Positions 4,743 to 5,914 of a stretch of DNA of 5,914 bases are shown here, piece after piece. The stretch is from positions 1 to 5,914 of the forward strand of contig JAUVRV010000195.1 of NCBI GenBank assembly GCA_030597435.1. Reading direction: 5' to 3'. The DNA is from Gemmatimonadales bacterium (GTDB taxonomy: Bacteria > Gemmatimonadota > Gemmatimonadetes > Gemmatimonadales > GWC2-71-9). The notes under the pieces were generated by a model. The model made no database searches, had not been told where the DNA came from, and saw only the letters and a program-made list of their open reading frames with translations. The position numbers and the translations under genes are program-made. How positions within the stretch are numbered: position 1 is the stretch's first letter; every line of letters begins with the position of its first letter.

Positions 4743-4853
4743 CCCGGTGACGCGGTTGCCAGGTGTCCCGGCGGCCGACTGCCCGGTTTCCCGGTGACCC
4801 GGTTGCCCGGTGTCCCGGTAGCCCGGCAACCCCGCCCCTTGTCTTCGATCGTC
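4743..4853 (+). repeat. CCCGGTNN octamer array with tail (array 3, long)
   Basis: About eleven units in 8-base register (one is 7 bases), from cccggtga at 4743 to cccggcaa at 4822-4829, then a tail with cttgtcttcgatcgtc. Units 1-3 end in ga, tg, gt, and units 7-9 repeat the order ga, tg, gt. This shows a higher-order duplication in which the left copy has decayed (cgcggttg, ccaggtgt). Together with array 4 it fills most of the 361-base gap between the two vapC genes; no gene was seen there. Confidence 0.8.
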
Positions 4854-4877
4854 CTAGCCCGCCTTCGACCGTCGTAG

Positions 4878-4897
4878 CCCGGCGGTCACGGCGGACG
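4878..4897 (+). repeat. Short form of the GC-rich dispersed repeat
   Basis: cccggcggtcacggcggacg keeps the two ends of the 39-base blocks at 1291-1329 and 5782-5820 but lacks the middle. It sits between octamer arrays 3 and 4. Confidence 0.4.
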
Positions 4898-4900
4898 TGA

Positions 4901-4964
4901 CCCGGTAGCCCGGTGGCCCGGTAACCTGGGACCCCGGTATACCAGTGTCCCGGTATACCGCTAT
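4901..4964 (+). repeat. CCCGGTNN octamer array (array 4)
   Basis: Exactly eight units of eight bases: cccggtag, cccggtgg, cccggtaa, cctgggac, cccggtat, accagtgt, cccggtat, accgctat. The first three match the family consensus; the rest are decayed but keep the period. It has no tail like arrays 1-3. Confidence 0.75.
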
Positions 4965-4980
4965 CGCGACTGTGCTACAC

Positions 4981-5035
4981 TATGAAATCCGTGATCGTTT
5001 GGCTGGGTGATAGGGGAAGGGGGATCCGTGGCCGT
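4981..5035 (+). repeat. Direct repeat, left copy, beside the right-hand vapBC
   Basis: tatgaaatccgtgatcgttt and the next three bases (4981-5003) are identical to 5842-5864; after a variable middle both copies resume with gggatccgtggccgt. The offset is 861 bases at the left end and 860 at the right, one indel apart. The interval between the copies contains exactly the vapB-vapC pair and its upstream region. Confidence 0.8.
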
Positions 5036-5051
5036 TGAATCTTCTCTCGGC

Positions 5052-5450
5052 TCAGTACGCAAGCACCCTCAATCCTGGCACCCGCCCATAGTGCCGCTCG
5101 TTCTTGGTCACAACCGGCTTTTCGAACGCCAATCCGGTGGCAGCAATCCAAAGGTCGTTGGCACCGATCAGCAATCCGTTCGCTTGTAGGTAACGGAAAG
5201 CCTGACCGTACTGCCAGCAGACATCGGTGGTGCAGGGCAGGACCTTGAACGGTTCGATGTATTGCTCCCACCTCGTCCGGGTGTCCAGAGCAAAACCCAC
5301 CGCCATCTCGCCTGCCACGGTAAAAGTGGTGAACAAGGAAGACGACTCATGCTCGGTGAGAAACTGCTGCGCCGCCCCCGGGCTACCCGCATTCAACTCA
5401 CGCTCCAAATCGATCAGGAACGTGGTTTCTAGGATCAGTCCGTCTGCCAT
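5052..5450 (-). CDS. vapC: PIN-domain ribonuclease toxin VapC (right-hand module)
   Basis: 132 residues, normal for a VapC. PIN landmarks in order: strand LILETTFLIDLERE (5-18), AGEMAVG with Glu 48, IGANDLWIAATGLAF with Asp 99, and PVVTKNERHYGRVPGLRV at the end. The first catalytic Asp, normally in LLDTxxLID, is Glu 8 here (GAA codon), and the fourth acidic position is Asn 117 in TKNERH, a common variant. The two substitutions could alter metal binding, though Glu at the first position may be normal for this subfamily. The start overlaps the vapB end by 16 bases, so translation is coupled. It is not closely related to the VapC at 4265-4690. Confidence 0.9.
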   Translation of the reverse strand: MADGLILETTFLIDLERELNAGSPGAAQQFLTEHESSSLFTTFTVAGEMAVGFALDTRTRWEQYIEPFKVLPCTTDVCWQYGQAFRYLQANGLLIGANDLWIAATGLAFEKPVVTKNERHYGRVPGLRVLAY

Positions 5451-5683
5451 TTGTCGGCGGGTGGAAGGTCGGATTCCTTGAATGCCGCTAGCCGCTCCAG
5501 TTCCTCAGTCGAGTAGCTGGGGCCGCGTTCTCTCACCAGGCGTAGGTAATCGCCGGCGGTAACCGGCTCCTCGTCCCAGTTGGCTCGCATTACGACTTCG
5601 CTGAACGACTCAGCCGGGTGGCGCCTGGCTCGTTTGAGCCGCTCGTAAGCCTCGAGCTTGAGCGATATCGTCTTGGTAGCCAT
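5435..5683 (-). CDS. vapB: VapB antitoxin, DUF217 type (right-hand module)
   Basis: 82 residues. The N-terminal part MATKTISLKLEAYERL, with RARRH and FSEVVMR after it, is the DNA-binding half of VAPB_antitox (PF02697) proteins; the C-terminal part (GDYLRLVRERG, EELERLAAFKE, DLPPADKW) would wrap the PIN toxin. The start at 5683 is chosen because the paralogue cut by the left edge begins at the same residue. An in-frame ATG 14 codons upstream (5725) is less likely: the left copy has no ATG there, and it would place the palindrome and promoter inside the gene. No Shine-Dalgarno is present. It precedes and overlaps vapC. Confidence 0.9.
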   Translation of the reverse strand: MATKTISLKLEAYERLKRARRHPAESFSEVVMRANWDEEPVTAGDYLRLVRERGPSYSTEELERLAAFKESDLPPADKWQTD

Positions 5684-5700
5684 GCATGCAATGTGCATGG
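5680..5700. promoter_or_regulatory. Palindrome over the vapB start codon
   Basis: CCATGCA (5680-5686) and TGCATGG (5694-5700) form a perfect 7-bp inverted repeat with a 7-base spacer, spanning the ATG and the -10 region. It is a likely binding site for the VapBC complex. In the left paralogue the same place reads ccatata and tgcgtgg, only partly palindromic. Confidence 0.5.
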
Positions 5701-5718
5701 AGTGTGCAGAGATGTCAA
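5690..5718 (-). promoter_or_regulatory. Putative leaderless promoter of the right-hand vapB
   Basis: On the minus strand a perfect -35, TTGACA (5718-5713), is followed after 17 bases by CACATT (5695-5690); the A of the ATG at 5683 is 7 bases on, at the expected transcription start. The left vapB shows the same arrangement. The absent ribosome site in both genes fits leaderless translation. Confidence 0.4.
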
Positions 5719-5781
5719 TTTGCATTGTCTATTGGGCCAATATTGGGAAGAAATGCACAGATCATGCACAGAACTGTCGTA

Positions 5782-5820
5782 TCCCGGCGGTCGTGGGCTC
5801 CCGACGGTCGCGGCGGACGG
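5782..5820 (+). repeat. 39-base GC-rich dispersed repeat, copy 2
   Basis: Same length as 1291-1329 and about three quarters identical, beginning tcccggcgg and ending ggtcgcggcggacgg. It lies upstream of the right-hand vapB and just inside the right direct repeat. Confidence 0.5.
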
Positions 5821-5841
5821 TCAATAAGAACTCCGTGGCCT

Positions 5842-5895
5842 TATGAAATCCGTGATCGTTTGGCGGGGTCGTTGTGGGATGGGATCCGTGGCCGT
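5842..5895 (+). repeat. Direct repeat, right copy, beside the right-hand vapBC
   Basis: Pairs with 4981-5035: the first 23 bases are identical, the middle is divergent, and gggatccgtggccgt ends both. Here gatccgtggc is repeated once more 15 bases on (5883-5892 and 5898-5907), near the window edge, so the repeat may continue or be tandem beyond it. Confidence 0.8.
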
Positions 5896-5914
5896 CTGAT
5901 CCGTGGCTGACTTC

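Noticed and set aside
4743..4964. Octamer arrays considered as a CRISPR
   Set aside because: Repeats of 8 bases without spacers do not fit any CRISPR, and there are no cas genes.

Overview
The window is an accessory, toxin-antitoxin-rich stretch of a GC-rich bacterial genome. Nothing in it fixes the phylum. Protein style (an archaeal/soil-type VapB of the DUF217 kind, a COG2250-type HEPN with its nucleotidyltransferase, a Gp49-like HigB with an XRE HigA) would fit a soil or subsurface actinobacterium, chloroflexote or uncultured proteobacterial lineage. No rRNA, tRNA, CRISPR or transposase is visible.

Layout from left to right: (1) the first 98 bases hold the 5' end of a minus-strand VapB antitoxin running off the left edge; (2) about 380 bases of non-coding DNA with a two-hairpin element and an array of octamers; (3) a plus-strand HEPN/MNT pair (476-1169) with overlapping genes; (4) a 426-base repeat-rich gap; (5) a B12-binding-type radical SAM gene (1596-3086), visibly less GC-rich than its surroundings, the only large non-TA gene; (6) a junction zone with a potassium-channel pore remnant joined directly to the C-terminal half of a HigB toxin, followed by an intact HigA antitoxin (3372-3689); (7) a second copy of the two-hairpin repeat and a palindrome-rich operator; (8) a complete plus-strand RHH-VapB/PIN-VapC pair (4000-4690); (9) a 360-base gap made largely of CCCGGTNN octamers; (10) a complete minus-strand vapBC pair (5052-5683) whose VapB is a paralogue of the one cut by the left edge, bracketed by direct repeats of about 55 bases.

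The genes do not form one pathway. Four TA systems (two of them vapBC pairs) plus one edge fragment surround a single radical SAM enzyme of unknown substrate. The intergenic DNA is itself the most structured part: at least four repeat types recur between the modules (octamer arrays with a fixed tail, a paired-hairpin element with compensatory stem changes, a 39-base GC-rich block, and the direct repeats around the right-hand vapBC). This suggests that modules were inserted, duplicated and deleted in a repeat-rich hot spot. The two related vapB genes share a conserved upstream region whose best promoter match would start transcription on the ATG itself, that is, a leaderless message.
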